41,532 nt of DNA from Bacteroidota bacterium (GCA_023433345.1 JAEZDA010000055.1:1-41532), one strand, 5' to 3'; counted from the stretch's first letter, positions 24,285-32,196 are shown. Program-made: numbers and translations. The notes: generated by a model from the letters alone, not told the origin.

Positions 24285-25604
24285 TCATTCAGGGAGTTCG
24301 CCCAAAGGGCCGGCCTTATCACCGAGGTCGATGGTATTGTTATCCACAACAGACTCCACCCCTTTCAACTGCCTTTGAATGGCGCGGGTTCTTACTCCCA
24401 CCACATCATCAAGTGTATTCAATCCTGCTTGGATGCTCTTCTGCGCCTTATCTAACAATCCACCGAATTGGTTGAATTCCTTCTTCACATTACCCAATAA
24501 CTTCCACACCTCGCTGCTGCGTTTCTGTATGGCCAATGTCCGGAATCCCATTTGCAGGCTGTTCAGGATAACTGCAAGCGTTGTGGGACCGGTAATGATC
24601 ACGTTACAATCACGCTGCACCTGCTCTAACAAACTCGCCTTGCGCACCACCTCCGCGAACAAGCCCTCAAAGGGAAGGAACATGATACCAAAGTTGGTGG
24701 TGTTCGGTGCATCAATATACTTGTCGCAGATATCCTTTGCCATTTTCCTGATCACCGCTTCCAGATTCTTTTGCGCCGATTCGATCATTACAGGATCTGC
24801 CGCTTCGTAAGCAAGCTGCAACGTTTCGTACGCATCCTTCGGAAACTTCGCATCAATAGGCAACCAAACAAAATCGCGTTCACCTTCCTTGTTAGGAAAT
24901 TTTACAGCATATTCAACACGTTCACTGCTGCCCTGCTTTGTGGCAATGTTGCCTTCAAACTGTTCAGGTGCAAGAATATTTTCCAACAACATATGCAGTT
25001 GCACTTCACCGAAACCGCCACGCATCTTTACATTGCTGAGCACACGTTTTAATCCACCTACATCCTGCGCAAGCGTTTGCATTTCACCCAATCCTTTCTG
25101 CACTTCGATGAGTTGCTTACCAACGGTATCAAAGCTCTGGCCGAGTCGGTCACTTAATGTTTTCTCCAGTTTTTCTTCAACGGTGATGCGGATACTTTCA
25201 AGCTTTTGCTCCGTAGCGCGAACCATGTCTGCCTGCTTCATATCAAGTTGTGCAAACTTCTCACGCTGCAGATCATTGAAGGAACGAATGCTGCTTTCAA
25301 ATGATTCTTTGAAATCTTTAAAGGCATTGCCGGTGGCCTCCCGCGCAAGACGGCTATCTTCCTTGCTTTGGTTCATCACATTCACCAAGCTGTTGCTTAA
25401 TTCTTCCCGGGAATGCCGCATGTGTTCATTCACCTCCTGTCGGTTATTGCGGAATTCTTCCTTAATCAATGTTTCAAAACGCGCCAGGGAGGTTTGTACG
25501 AGAGTACTATCATCACGTTTTACCGCACCATGCAATCGTAATAACAATACAATGATAATGATACATAAAAGTGAAAGTATTATGAGAAGAATGGTTGTAA
25601 TCAT
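24285..25604 (-). CDS. rmuC: DNA recombination protein RmuC
   Basis: A 439-aa RmuC-family protein: a single N-terminal membrane segment (ITTILLIILSLLCIIIIVLL), a long coiled coil (residues about 30-190), and the conserved RmuC domain (FGEVQLHMLLENIL, VWLPIDAKFPKDAYE with the PD-(D/E)xK-like DAKFP, NFGIMFLPFEGLFAEV, VILNSLQMGFRTLAIQ). RmuC limits inversion rearrangements at short inverted repeats in E. coli. The length fits the family. No partner gene is next to it. Confidence 0.93.
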   Translation of the reverse strand: MITTILLIILSLLCIIIIVLLLRLHGAVKRDDSTLVQTSLARFETLIKEEFRNNRQEVNEHMRHSREELSNSLVNVMNQSKEDSRLAREATGNAFKDFKESFESSIRSFNDLQREKFAQLDMKQADMVRATEQKLESIRITVEEKLEKTLSDRLGQSFDTVGKQLIEVQKGLGEMQTLAQDVGGLKRVLSNVKMRGGFGEVQLHMLLENILAPEQFEGNIATKQGSSERVEYAVKFPNKEGERDFVWLPIDAKFPKDAYETLQLAYEAADPVMIESAQKNLEAVIRKMAKDICDKYIDAPNTTNFGIMFLPFEGLFAEVVRKASLLEQVQRDCNVIITGPTTLAVILNSLQMGFRTLAIQKRSSEVWKLLGNVKKEFNQFGGLLDKAQKSIQAGLNTLDDVVGVRTRAIQRQLKGVESVVDNNTIDLGDKAGPLGELPE

Positions 25605-25659
25605 TGGCTTTTATTTTATTAAACTCCTATCCAAACCGGGATCTGCAATGTTATATCAC

Positions 25660-25926
25660 TTACAAATTACTTTGAGGAACTAATTCTTCCAGGCTGACCT
25701 CTTCCTCCAATTCATTTTCCCCGGGTCCGGTTAAGGGCACAAACCTGGTAGCAAGATATTGTACACGATCATGGCCCCGCTTCCTTTCTGCAAGATGGTA
25801 GTACTGTGCATCGCCGTTATATATAATGGTATCAACAGTGTAGATCTCGCCCTCATAGATCATATCCGCCGCGGTCATTTTATGGGGGTGAATAGGATGG
25901 GAATTGTTTATGCAAATTACTTTCAT
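25660..25926 (-). CDS. Hypothetical protein (88 aa)
   Basis: From the ATG at 25926 (MKVICINNSHPIHPHKMTAA) it encodes 88 aa; a longer frame to 26031 exists but runs through a hairpin repeat and a promoter-like box. The central part (EIYTVDTIIYNGDAQYYHLAERK) looks like a small beta-strand-rich domain; the C-terminus is acidic (NELEEEVSLEEL). I do not recognise a named family. The AATAGGT box at 25963-25969 and a TACATTTG -7-like element at 25940-25947 lie upstream. Confidence 0.65.
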   Translation of the reverse strand: MKVICINNSHPIHPHKMTAADMIYEGEIYTVDTIIYNGDAQYYHLAERKRGHDRVQYLATRFVPLTGPGENELEEEVSLEELVPQSNL

Positions 25927-25939
25927 ACTGAGGATTTGG

Positions 25940-25969
25940 CAAATGTAAAAAGATTGGTTGCAACCTATT
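25940..25969 (-). promoter_or_regulatory. AATAGGT-N15-TACATTTG promoter-like box
   Basis: On the minus strand AATAGGT at 25963-25969, 15 nt, then TACATTTG at 25940-25947, a good match to the Bacteroidota -7 consensus TAnnTTTG. It sits 13 bases upstream of the 88-aa gene start and just downstream of a terminator-like hairpin. Confidence 0.65.
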
Positions 25970-25979
25970 TGCAAAGTGT

Positions 25980-26008
25980 AAAAAGGTGCGGGTGATAACA
26001 CCTGCACC
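25980..26008 (-). terminator. Terminator-like hairpin after the lipoprotein gene
   Basis: On the minus strand a 10-bp stem (ggtgcaggtg/caccygcacc, one G-U pair) with a 4-nt loop is followed by a T-run (25980-25984). It lies downstream of the 171-aa lipoprotein gene and upstream of the 88-aa gene. A near-identical hairpin is at 26666-26694. Confidence 0.65.
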
Positions 26009-26015
26009 GGCGATA

Positions 26016-26066
26016 GTAGGGACGCACGCAATTGTAGGGACGCAATATTTTGCGTCCCTACAATTG
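26016..26066. repeat. REP palindrome (gtagggacgc family)
   Basis: The arms caattgtagggacgcaa (26029-26045) and ttgcgtccctacaattg (26050-26066) form a perfect 17-bp stem with a 4-nt loop; an extra gtagggacgc lies at 26016. The core matches the REP beside the transposase gene at 22581, 3.4 kb away. Confidence 0.8.
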
Positions 26067-26082
26067 TACAGACACGACAAAC

Positions 26083-26598
26083 CTATTTCAACAAAATGGA
26101 AGACAGTCCGGTAGCCGCGGGTTTCTTCTTTGCAGGCGCGTATTCTGCGGCAGAAAAAAGGCGCGAAGGCGCGGAAGGAAGAAATAGGTGTTCCACAGGC
26201 AGCAACAGCGGTGAATCTTTAGGTTCATAATTACGGATGTTGCGGTAGTTAGCCGGATAGCCGCTTAAGGAGACTTCAACATTTGTTTTAGCAGTGGTGT
26301 TCTCCGTTTTTGTAGAGAAAAGCGGTTGAACGATCAGGTCTGCATTGTTCTCACGAATGAAATCACCGATCAGCATTTCCTTCGCCATGTTAACCGTTAC
26401 ATTTTTGTAGGTACGCGTAAGGTTTTTCTTCTCCTTGCCCACTTCAATGTCTGCCATTAAAGGCCGCTGAATGATGCCCTGCTTTTTGATGAACATGTAA
26501 TCATAATCATAGGAACTTGTTTTGCTGGTGGTCCCGCATGATGCAAGTAGAGCAATGGTAAATGGTACGGTTAAAAACGGAAGCCAGTTTCTTTTCAT
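26083..26598 (-). CDS. Hypothetical lipoprotein
   Basis: A 171-aa protein with a lipoprotein signal: MKRNWLPFLTVPFTIALLASCG, Cys at residue 21 in the lipobox LLASC. The mature part is beta-rich and has IQRPLMADIEVGKEKKNLTR, then an unusual low-complexity, proline/alanine-rich C-terminus (SAPSRLFSAAEYAPAKKKP). No family recognised; envelope localisation is inferred. An AATAGGT box upstream and a terminator-like hairpin downstream bound it as a single-gene unit. Confidence 0.75.
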   Translation of the reverse strand: MKRNWLPFLTVPFTIALLASCGTTSKTSSYDYDYMFIKKQGIIQRPLMADIEVGKEKKNLTRTYKNVTVNMAKEMLIGDFIRENNADLIVQPLFSTKTENTTAKTNVEVSLSGYPANYRNIRNYEPKDSPLLLPVEHLFLPSAPSRLFSAAEYAPAKKKPAATGLSSILLK

Positions 26599-26626
26599 AA
26601 TAATGCTGATTTAGGGTTTTAAAAAG

Positions 26627-26656
26627 CGAAAGTAAATGGCGTGATCGCAACCTATT
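26627..26656 (-). promoter_or_regulatory. AATAGGT-N15-TACTTTCG promoter-like box
   Basis: On the minus strand AATAGGT at 26650-26656, 15 nt, then TACTTTCG at 26627-26634, 28 bases upstream of the lipoprotein start. Preceded by the terminator-like hairpin of the receiver gene. Confidence 0.65.
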
Positions 26657-26665
26657 TGCAAAGTG

Positions 26666-26694
26666 AAAAAGGTGCAGGTGATAACACCTGCACC
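26666..26694 (-). terminator. Terminator-like hairpin after the receiver gene
   Basis: On the minus strand the perfect 10-bp stem ggtgcaggtg/cacctgcacc with a 4-nt loop (26671-26694) is followed by a T-run (26666-26670). It starts 9 bases after the receiver gene stop. The same hairpin plus box unit occurs at 25963-26008 and, less perfectly, at 27388-27432. Confidence 0.7.
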
Positions 26695-26703
26695 GGCGGG
26701 CAT

Positions 26704-27180
26704 TTAATTCCTATCGTACATCGCACGTTCCATTGCCTCTACGATGGTAGCGGCATCAGCGGTTTTCTCGAAAACCGCATTAGCCATTCCATCTTCACCC
26801 AATGAAGGATGGGTAAGAGCCACAAATGATAGTACGATAATAGGAACGGGCCGTGTTCTTTGGAGTTCACGTTCCAGATCGCGGATGGCTGTCACCAGCA
26901 TTACGCCGTTCATGCCCATGTGGAGAATATCAGTAATGACAAGATCGGGAACAATGTGCATCCGCATGTTAAGCGCGATATGATTGAAGGCGTCTGTACC
27001 GTTTAAAAAGTGCGTGATCTTTGCCGCAGGAAAGAAGGGCTGTATGCAGGAAGTGTGAACGCCTTTTGCATACAGTTCATGGTCATCAACATGAACGATG
27101 TGCAGGGGAATATCCGGCACTTTACCTAAGCGGAAAAGATTACCGCGTGATGATACCGTCCATTTTCCTTTTTCGGGCAT
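26704..27180 (-). CDS. Stand-alone receiver-domain protein
   Basis: A 158-aa two-component receiver domain with no output domain. Visible positions are the acidic pair D32-D33 (VDDHE), the phospho-accepting D84 (VITDILHMGMNG), S118 in place of Thr (PVPIIVLSF) and K139 (VFEKTAD). It would take a phosphate from a sensor kinase and act by protein binding. The ATG at 27180 gives 20 extra N-terminal residues; the -7-like element ends only 6 bases before it, so the start may instead be the GTG at 27120 (VPDIPLHIVHVDDHE). No kinase gene is in the window. Confidence 0.8.
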   Translation of the reverse strand: MPEKGKWTVSSRGNLFRLGKVPDIPLHIVHVDDHELYAKGVHTSCIQPFFPAAKITHFLNGTDAFNHIALNMRMHIVPDLVITDILHMGMNGVMLVTAIRDLERELQRTRPVPIIVLSFVALTHPSLGEDGMANAVFEKTADAATIVEAMERAMYDRN

Positions 27181-27185
27181 AGTAA

Positions 27186-27215
27186 CAAAAGTGCAATTAC
27201 ATATCACCACCTATT
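27186..27215 (-). promoter_or_regulatory. AATAGGT-N15-CACTTTTG promoter-like box upstream of the receiver gene
   Basis: On the minus strand AATAGGT at 27209-27215, 15 nt, then CACTTTTG at 27186-27193. A dyad CACC-AATA-GGTG covers the box in this copy, which would suit a dimeric regulator. The leader to the ATG is very short (5 bases after the element). Confidence 0.6.
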
Positions 27216-27266
27216 GGTGAAGTAGGATATTTTACAACCCATAAATAATATCGCACCTCTGAATGT

Positions 27267-27354
27267 TTTCACGCAAAGAAACAAAGGAAACAAAGACGCA
27301 GTTTGAATCAAATGCTTTGCGTCTAATGCATTTCTTTGGCGCCTTGGCGTGAAA
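27267..27354. repeat. Imperfect inverted repeat in the 27211-27568 spacer
   Basis: tttcacgcaaagaaacaaag at 27267 is an imperfect reverse complement of ctttggcgccttggcgtgaaa ending at 27354, a degenerate cgcaaag-type element. It also holds an inner agacgca/ttgcgtct pair. No gene lies here. Confidence 0.55.
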
Positions 27355-27364
27355 CAAATGGCTG

Positions 27365-27432
27365 CAAAGTTTAAAAACCTAACATCAACCTATTCGCAAG
27401 ATGCAAGAGGTGCAGGTGATAACACCTGCACA
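27365..27432 (-). promoter_or_regulatory. Orphan copy of the box plus hairpin unit
   Basis: On the minus strand AATAGGT at 27388-27394, 15 nt, then AAACTTTG at 27365-27372; upstream of it is the hairpin ggtgcaggtg-ataa-cacctgcac (27409-27432) with one end mismatch. It lies 185 bases upstream of the receiver start on the same strand, so it could be a second promoter of that gene, or a leftover of a duplicated unit. There is no gene on its other side for the hairpin to terminate. Confidence 0.5.
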
Positions 27433-27568
27433 GGCGACCAAGACCAATCATCAATCTATTGGCGAAGTGAAATAAATTTTAAAACACAAATTCCTGTTAA
27501 GGTAACTTTATACACTTGCAGTTAGATAAAAAGTTCTTCAACTTGTTGCTTCACTAAATCATTGCACC

Positions 27569-27862
27569 ATGAAACGTATTCTTGTAACATTGGCCTTTAT
27601 AGTCGCATCAAAAATTTCATTGGCGCAAAGCTTTTGGTGGGAATCAATCGCCGATTGCTATCATCCCGTTTTTGATTCTACGGGTTCTTACGTTTTCATT
27701 CTAACGTCTGACCTTGAAAAATGGAGAAAACTTAAACCTGATCAAAGAGTTCCAACCTTTAGTGAAAACCTCGAATACAATGGATATTACCGGATTGGTG
27801 CAATTGGAAACTATGAACGAATTCGTGAAGAAGATGAGGGAGATCTTGTACCTAAAAAGTAA
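27569..27862 (+). CDS. Small secreted hypothetical protein
   Basis: A 97-aa protein with a signal peptide (MKRILVTLAFIVASKISLAQ, cleavage after LAQ near residue 20). The mature part is aromatic-rich (SFWWESIADCYHPVF) and contains VFILTSDLEKWRKL and YYRIGAIGNYERI. It contains a single Cys (C30, in DCYHP). No family recognised. It is transcribed from a spacer of mostly repeat material, and ends next to a cgcagat-type degenerate repeat (27866-27921). Confidence 0.6.
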   Translation: MKRILVTLAFIVASKISLAQSFWWESIADCYHPVFDSTGSYVFILTSDLEKWRKLKPDQRVPTFSENLEYNGYYRIGAIGNYERIREEDEGDLVPKK

Positions 27863-27925
27863 TTCGCAGGAAATTTTTCCGCAAATTTTCGCAGATCGAA
27901 AACGCCGCTGATCTCCGCAGATTAT

Positions 27926-28924
27926 TTAGGAGGCTTTATATCGTTCTTGCATTTTTTCTATTTCCTTCTTTATCTCTTTTTGAAGCGATAATGGTTTCAA
28001 AACGCGAACCTCCGCTCCGTAAGACAATATTGCCATCCGCAATTCTGCGGTGAGGTACACATTCAGTTCAACCTGCACTTCCTCCGCCGTTTCTTTAACC
28101 GGCCTCTGTGAATGATGTAACGGCTGACTTAATATATAAGATGCCTGGTGAGGCGTGAAAGACAAGATAACCTTCTCCGGCTTTGCGCCATGAATCTGGG
28201 TGATACCAAGTGAATATTTAAAAAACTCTTCAGGCTTAAAATCGCCCGCATCCACATACTTCTGTTTTACCTGCTTCACATTTACAATTCTGTCGAATGC
28301 CATCACCAACACATTCTCCGCCTTTTCAGAATAACCAACCAGGTACCAGCGGTTGCGGTACTCCTTTACGAGGTAAGGTGAAACAACGTGATCCTTCTCT
28401 TCTCTTCCGAACCCTTTGTATACGATGTTTAACACTCTCCTGTTCACTATCGCCTGCAGCAGTGGTTCCAGCCAGCCATTGCCATCAGACCGTACAGGCT
28501 CTTCCACCTGCAACACCTGCTTTTCAGACTTACCAATAATGCTGCTGACACGATAGCCTTCGATCACTTTATTAATCGCATTCTCAAAATGATTGAACAT
28601 ACGCGTGCCTTTTAGTTGTTGCAACAATGCGGTTGAAAAATCCAGCGCCTCGATCTCGCTTTCAGTTAATGGAAACTCGCTCAGGGAAAATCCCTCCTGC
28701 GTGTACCGGTAACCGTTATTCGCCCTGTCGTACACGATGGGGGCACTGAAGATCGACTTCATCTGCTGAATGTCTTTACTGAACATGGATTCAGAGATCC
28801 TGATCCCGGAATGCTCTTCTATCTTTTCAATGATAAAGGGCATTGTAGGAAAACGGCGCTGCCTATTCGTCAGGCATTTATCAATTATGCGATATCTCAG
28901 GCAGGCGTTCTTGTTTACAGGCAA
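27926..28924 (-). CDS. WYL-domain transcriptional regulator
   Basis: A 332-aa (from TTG at 28924) helix-turn-helix plus WYL protein. The N-terminus (LPVNKNACLRYRIIDKCLTN) fits the start of Bacteroidota YafY/PafC-like regulators, so I choose the TTG; an ATG at 28987 would add 21 residues that read as repeat-derived (TLTLTLNF). The HTH is at about residues 10-75; the WYL domain lies at about 160-260 (VYKGFGREEKDHVVSPYLVK then RNRWYLVGYSE), with a C-terminal WCX extension. WYL domains bind single-stranded nucleic acid and often regulate defence or DNA-damage genes. Its target here is unknown. Confidence 0.9.
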   Translation of the reverse strand: MPVNKNACLRYRIIDKCLTNRQRRFPTMPFIIEKIEEHSGIRISESMFSKDIQQMKSIFSAPIVYDRANNGYRYTQEGFSLSEFPLTESEIEALDFSTALLQQLKGTRMFNHFENAINKVIEGYRVSSIIGKSEKQVLQVEEPVRSDGNGWLEPLLQAIVNRRVLNIVYKGFGREEKDHVVSPYLVKEYRNRWYLVGYSEKAENVLVMAFDRIVNVKQVKQKYVDAGDFKPEEFFKYSLGITQIHGAKPEKVILSFTPHQASYILSQPLHHSQRPVKETAEEVQVELNVYLTAELRMAILSYGAEVRVLKPLSLQKEIKKEIEKMQERYKAS

Positions 28925-29039
28925 GAGTGTGAAGTTTAGGGTTAAGGTTAAAGTTAGGCAATACCGCCAAAATTCAGCCCTTGGCATGTTTTAAGAAACC
29001 GTTAGGCGCGTCTTTTGTTGCTGCTAAAAAAACTTCTTT

Positions 29040-30278
29040 ATGCGCCCGATCATTATTGTAATTATAATCATTCTCATTGCCGGATGTAAGACTTCGAAGA
29101 ACGGGCTCTTTAAAACGAGTTCTCCTCATGAAGCTTACGCTGACCGTTTAAAAGATGCAAAGCTGGATGTAACAAAGATGGGCAGATCATGGATCAACGG
29201 GGCTTCGAGAGCACTTTCACAGCCGGTGAACATTACGCTTCCCTTTCGCGAGCAGGGATATTTTCCGCCGGATCTCGCGCATGCTTCGGGGTACTCATTC
29301 AGCGTAAACAAGGGTGAGTAAATAGTGGTGAGCATAAAAACCACGCCAGCAAATAGTGTTCTCTTCTTCCTAGACCTCTATGAGAAAACAGACAAACTAA
29401 AGCGTGTAGCCGCTGCCGATAGTTCACTGCCGATCATGAAATTCTATCCCGGAAAAGCGGGAGTGTATGTATTGAGGTTGCAACCGGAATTACTTTCGGG
29501 GATTGGCTATACGATAGAGATCGCGGCCTCACCTTCCCTGGCATTTCCTGTAAAAGAAGAACACAAACCAAGGATAATCAGCCTTTGGGGTGTTGACAGG
29601 GATGGCGGAAGAAGGAGCCATGAAGGAATAGACATCCAGGCCGCAAAGCGCACGCCGGTGGTTGCTTCAGCCGATGGTATTGTTACACGGGTTGGCGACA
29701 ACAATCTTGGAGGTAAAGTGGTATTCATGCGGCCTGAGGGAAGGAACATCAATCTCTATTATGCACATCTCGATGAACAGCTCGTTCATTCTGGACAGCG
29801 TGTGAAGGCCGGTGATGTGATCGGGCTGATGGGCAACACCGGCAATGCGAAGAACACCGTGCCTCATTTACATTTTGGTATTTATGAAAACGGCGCGATT
29901 GATCCGCTTCCATTTGTGAATCCGGCAAAGAAAGAATTCCAAAAGGTAACAGTTGATACGTCGCGGTTCAACAATTATGCAAGGCTCACATCAGAAAGCT
30001 ATCCCGTAAAAGTGATCGGTGCCTCTGCAGGCAACTATAAAGTGATATCTGAAAATGGAACGGAAAGCATAGTAAAGAATTCGATGCTTGCTTTTAAACC
30101 CCTTCGCAATATTAATTTAAAGAATGAAGTTGTACTAACTGATGGTAGCGGGGCGATCATCACATCCTTGCCTAAAGGAAAAACTGTATCCTTAGTTGCA
30201 TCCGGCGAAAGAAAACATTTTGTAGAAGCAGATGGCATTCATGGATGGATAGATGATGCGAGCGTCCCTTCGCGATGA
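29040..30278 (+). pseudogene. M23 peptidase lipoprotein gene broken by an in-frame stop
   Basis: The frame from the ATG at 29040 encodes a lipoprotein signal (IIIILIAGC, Cys at residue 16) and 93 residues, ends at TAA (29319-29321), and continues in the same frame as IVVSIKTTPANSV to 30278. The second part (317 aa) holds the M23 zinc peptidase domain: H99 and D103 in HEGID, H148 in YAHLD, and H181-L-H183 in HLHFG, followed by an SH3-like C-terminus. M23 enzymes cut peptidoglycan cross-bridges. The catalytic residues are all present, so this looks like a recent nonsense change or a sequencing error rather than an old decay. Possible translation of the second part from GTG (29325 or 29328) would give an enzyme without a lipid anchor. 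Confidence 0.75.
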
Positions 30279-30561
30279 GCTCATTCGCACAAGGTGTTTT
30301 TCACTCCGAAGTTTTTGGGCGTTGCCCCGACGCTTCGCTCTGGGGCCGGGCTATCCGGCCTACACGGTAGGCCTTCCTATCCCTAACGCAGGCATCCGTG
30401 CAATGCTCCAATATGTTTTAAATAGTTCCCCGGTAATCTGCGCATGCAACTATGCGAAGCAAAGTTGTAGACTGAAAAATCTGCAGGCCTCTCAGAGAAA
30501 CTTTACATCGCGCAGGAATTATTGCCGCTGATCTACGCTGATCAATGCGCCGCGGCTGCCT
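30279..30561. other. Gene-free repeat stretch after the M23 gene
   Basis: No gene is convincing. It contains a hairpin-rich tract near 30315-30385 (ggcgttgccccgacgcttcg, then ggggccgggctatccggcc), a common Bacteroidota intergenic repeat, and a cgctgatctacgctgat degenerate repeat near 30528. Open frames that cover it are repeat translations. Confidence 0.55.
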
Positions 30562-30816
30562 CTATAAACAACCTTCCACCCGGCAGGCCCTTCGTCCGTA
30601 TTTATTTACCGCATCTGACTGCGACACCTTTCTCACTTCATGCTTGCATTGATTCAGTCCCCAACATGAGGTTGAACCATGATACACTTTTGAAGCCGCA
30701 CTCACGCAAATGTATACTGAACCGGCAGGCGCGGTTTTGACATCAACGTTCATCGGCGTTCCAACTGAACCGGCGAATATCAATACAGGGATCAACGTAG
30801 TTACGAGATACTTCAT
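30562..30816 (-). CDS. Small Cys-rich secreted protein
   Basis: From the ATG at 30816 (MKYLVTTLIPVLIFAGSV) this is 84 aa with a signal peptide and a mature part with the pattern VYICVSAASKVYHGSTSCWGL then KHEVRKVSQSDAVNKYGRRAC. Five cysteines are spread over it (YIC, SCW, QCK, RAC, GCL), suggesting disulphides or a metal site. Related small proteins are common in Bacteroidota but I know no function. The longer frame to 30927 begins inside the IS256 end and is rejected. It lies just outside the IS end. Confidence 0.65.
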   Translation of the reverse strand: MKYLVTTLIPVLIFAGSVGTPMNVDVKTAPAGSVYICVSAASKVYHGSTSCWGLNQCKHEVRKVSQSDAVNKYGRRACRVEGCL

Positions 30817-30920
30817 TACACGGCTTATAGATGATAAAGATATTTTTGATAGTTCGTTCCTGAAAGCATGCCTTGTAATATTTCCGCTTAGCTTAATCGG
30901 GTGATCGGTCGTTATGGGTG

Positions 30921-32196
30921 TGCTCATTTAAGTGTGTCAATTGTTAGAACTCGATCACCGAAGTGGTTTATTAAAGCTGTCCGCACGTGTGCCCAGCCAT
31001 ACATTTGCCCTTCCCACTTAGTATTGGCATTAATGGTTGCAAGGTAAATTTGTTTTACGATGGCATCTTCTGAACTGAAGGATCCTTTGGTTTTTGTCAC
31101 CTTGCGAACCATTCTGTGGTAGCTTTCGATTGGATTGGTTGTGTAAATTATTTTTCTGAGGGCTATAGGGTATTCGAAGAAGCGGCTTAGTCTGTCCCAG
31201 TTTGTACGCCAGCTTTTAAAAATGACTGCATATTTACTTCCCCATTGCTTTTCAGCTTCATCCAGATAATGCAATCCCATTTGGGCATTCACTGCATTAT
31301 AAACCTTTTTAAGATCTCTTGTACACGCTTTTTGATCTTTCCAAACCATGTATTTCATGGAGTTGCGCATCTGATGTACGAGGCAAAGCTGGACATCGGT
31401 CTTGGGGAACATATCTTCAATCGCCTGTGCAAAGCCTGTTAGATTGTCGATGCATGCTATACAAATGTCTTTAATACCCCGCATTTGCAGATCATGTAAG
31501 ACGCTTCGCCAGAAGGAAGCTCCTTCCGTTTCTCCAAAATAAATCCCAATTACTTCCTTTTGGCCTTCAGTCGTTACTGCAAGAATGGAATAGATGGCTT
31601 TACTTTTAACTACACCATCCTGACGAACTTTGAAGTGCATTGCATCCAACCATATAACAGGGTAAACACTCTCCAGAGGACGGTGCTGCCATTCCTTGAT
31701 CTCAGGCAGCAAACGATCTGTAATAGCCGTCAATGTTCCATCGGAAATGTCAAAATCATACATCTCTTTGAGATGCTTTTGAATATCGCCATAGGAAAGA
31801 CCATACCCAAACAAGCTTATAATTTTACGATCAATGTCTTCACTGATCACACGCTGACGTTTACTTACCGTTTGAGGTTCAAAGCTTGAATTGCGGTCGC
31901 GAGGCGAAAAAATATCGAAGCTCCCCAAAGAGCTTGCGATATTTTTTTGTGTATGGCCATTGCGCCTGTTCTTCTCCACTTTACGAGTCTCTTCTAAATG
32001 TACGTCCAACTCCCCTTCCAGGGAGGCTTCCAGCACTTTCTTCAGCAATGGAGTGAAAACTCCATCAGCACCTGTCAAGGGCTTGCCAGATCTCAATTGC
32101 TCGCCAGCCTGTTTTACAAAAGATTCAAAATCAAACTTTTCTTTTTTCATTCTATATCAATTTAAATAATTTTAAATTGACACAGTTAATTGAGCA
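30921..32196. mobile_element. IS256-family insertion sequence
   Basis: The ends are 22-bp imperfect inverted repeats: tgctcatttaagtgtgtcaa (30921) against the reverse complement of aattgacacagttaattgag (32175-32194); three mismatches or fewer over 22 bp. The length is about 1.28 kb, normal for IS256. The transposase stop codon lies in the left inverted repeat. No matching 8-9-bp target duplication is visible outside these ends (left flank tatgggtg, right flank gtctcaca), so either the ends are set slightly wrong or the flanks have rearranged. Confidence 0.85.
30924..32150 (-). CDS. IS256-family (Mutator) transposase
   Basis: A 408-aa full-length transposase of the IS256/Mutator family. The DDE catalytic residues fit D169 (VIWLDAMH), D235 (CIACIDNLTGF) and E342 (TTNPIESYHRMVRK). 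The region between has the family motif LCLVHQMRNSMKYM with the C/H pair. The frame is intact, so it may be active. It is the only complete insertion sequence seen in the window. Confidence 0.95.
   Translation of the reverse strand: MKKEKFDFESFVKQAGEQLRSGKPLTGADGVFTPLLKKVLEASLEGELDVHLEETRKVEKNRRNGHTQKNIASSLGSFDIFSPRDRNSSFEPQTVSKRQRVISEDIDRKIISLFGYGLSYGDIQKHLKEMYDFDISDGTLTAITDRLLPEIKEWQHRPLESVYPVIWLDAMHFKVRQDGVVKSKAIYSILAVTTEGQKEVIGIYFGETEGASFWRSVLHDLQMRGIKDICIACIDNLTGFAQAIEDMFPKTDVQLCLVHQMRNSMKYMVWKDQKACTRDLKKVYNAVNAQMGLHYLDEAEKQWGSKYAVIFKSWRTNWDRLSRFFEYPIALRKIIYTTNPIESYHRMVRKVTKTKGSFSSEDAIVKQIYLATINANTKWEGQMYGWAHVRTALINHFGDRVLTIDTLK

Noticed and set aside
24889..25683. 264-aa open frame on the plus strand
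   Set aside because: Antisense to the well-supported rmuC gene; the translation is rich in Ser, Arg and Cys with no domain, as expected for a shadow.
30817..30927. Longer start (30927) for the 84-aa Cys-rich gene
   Set aside because: The extra 37 codons begin inside the IS256 inverted end and the signal peptide begins at the ATG at 30816.
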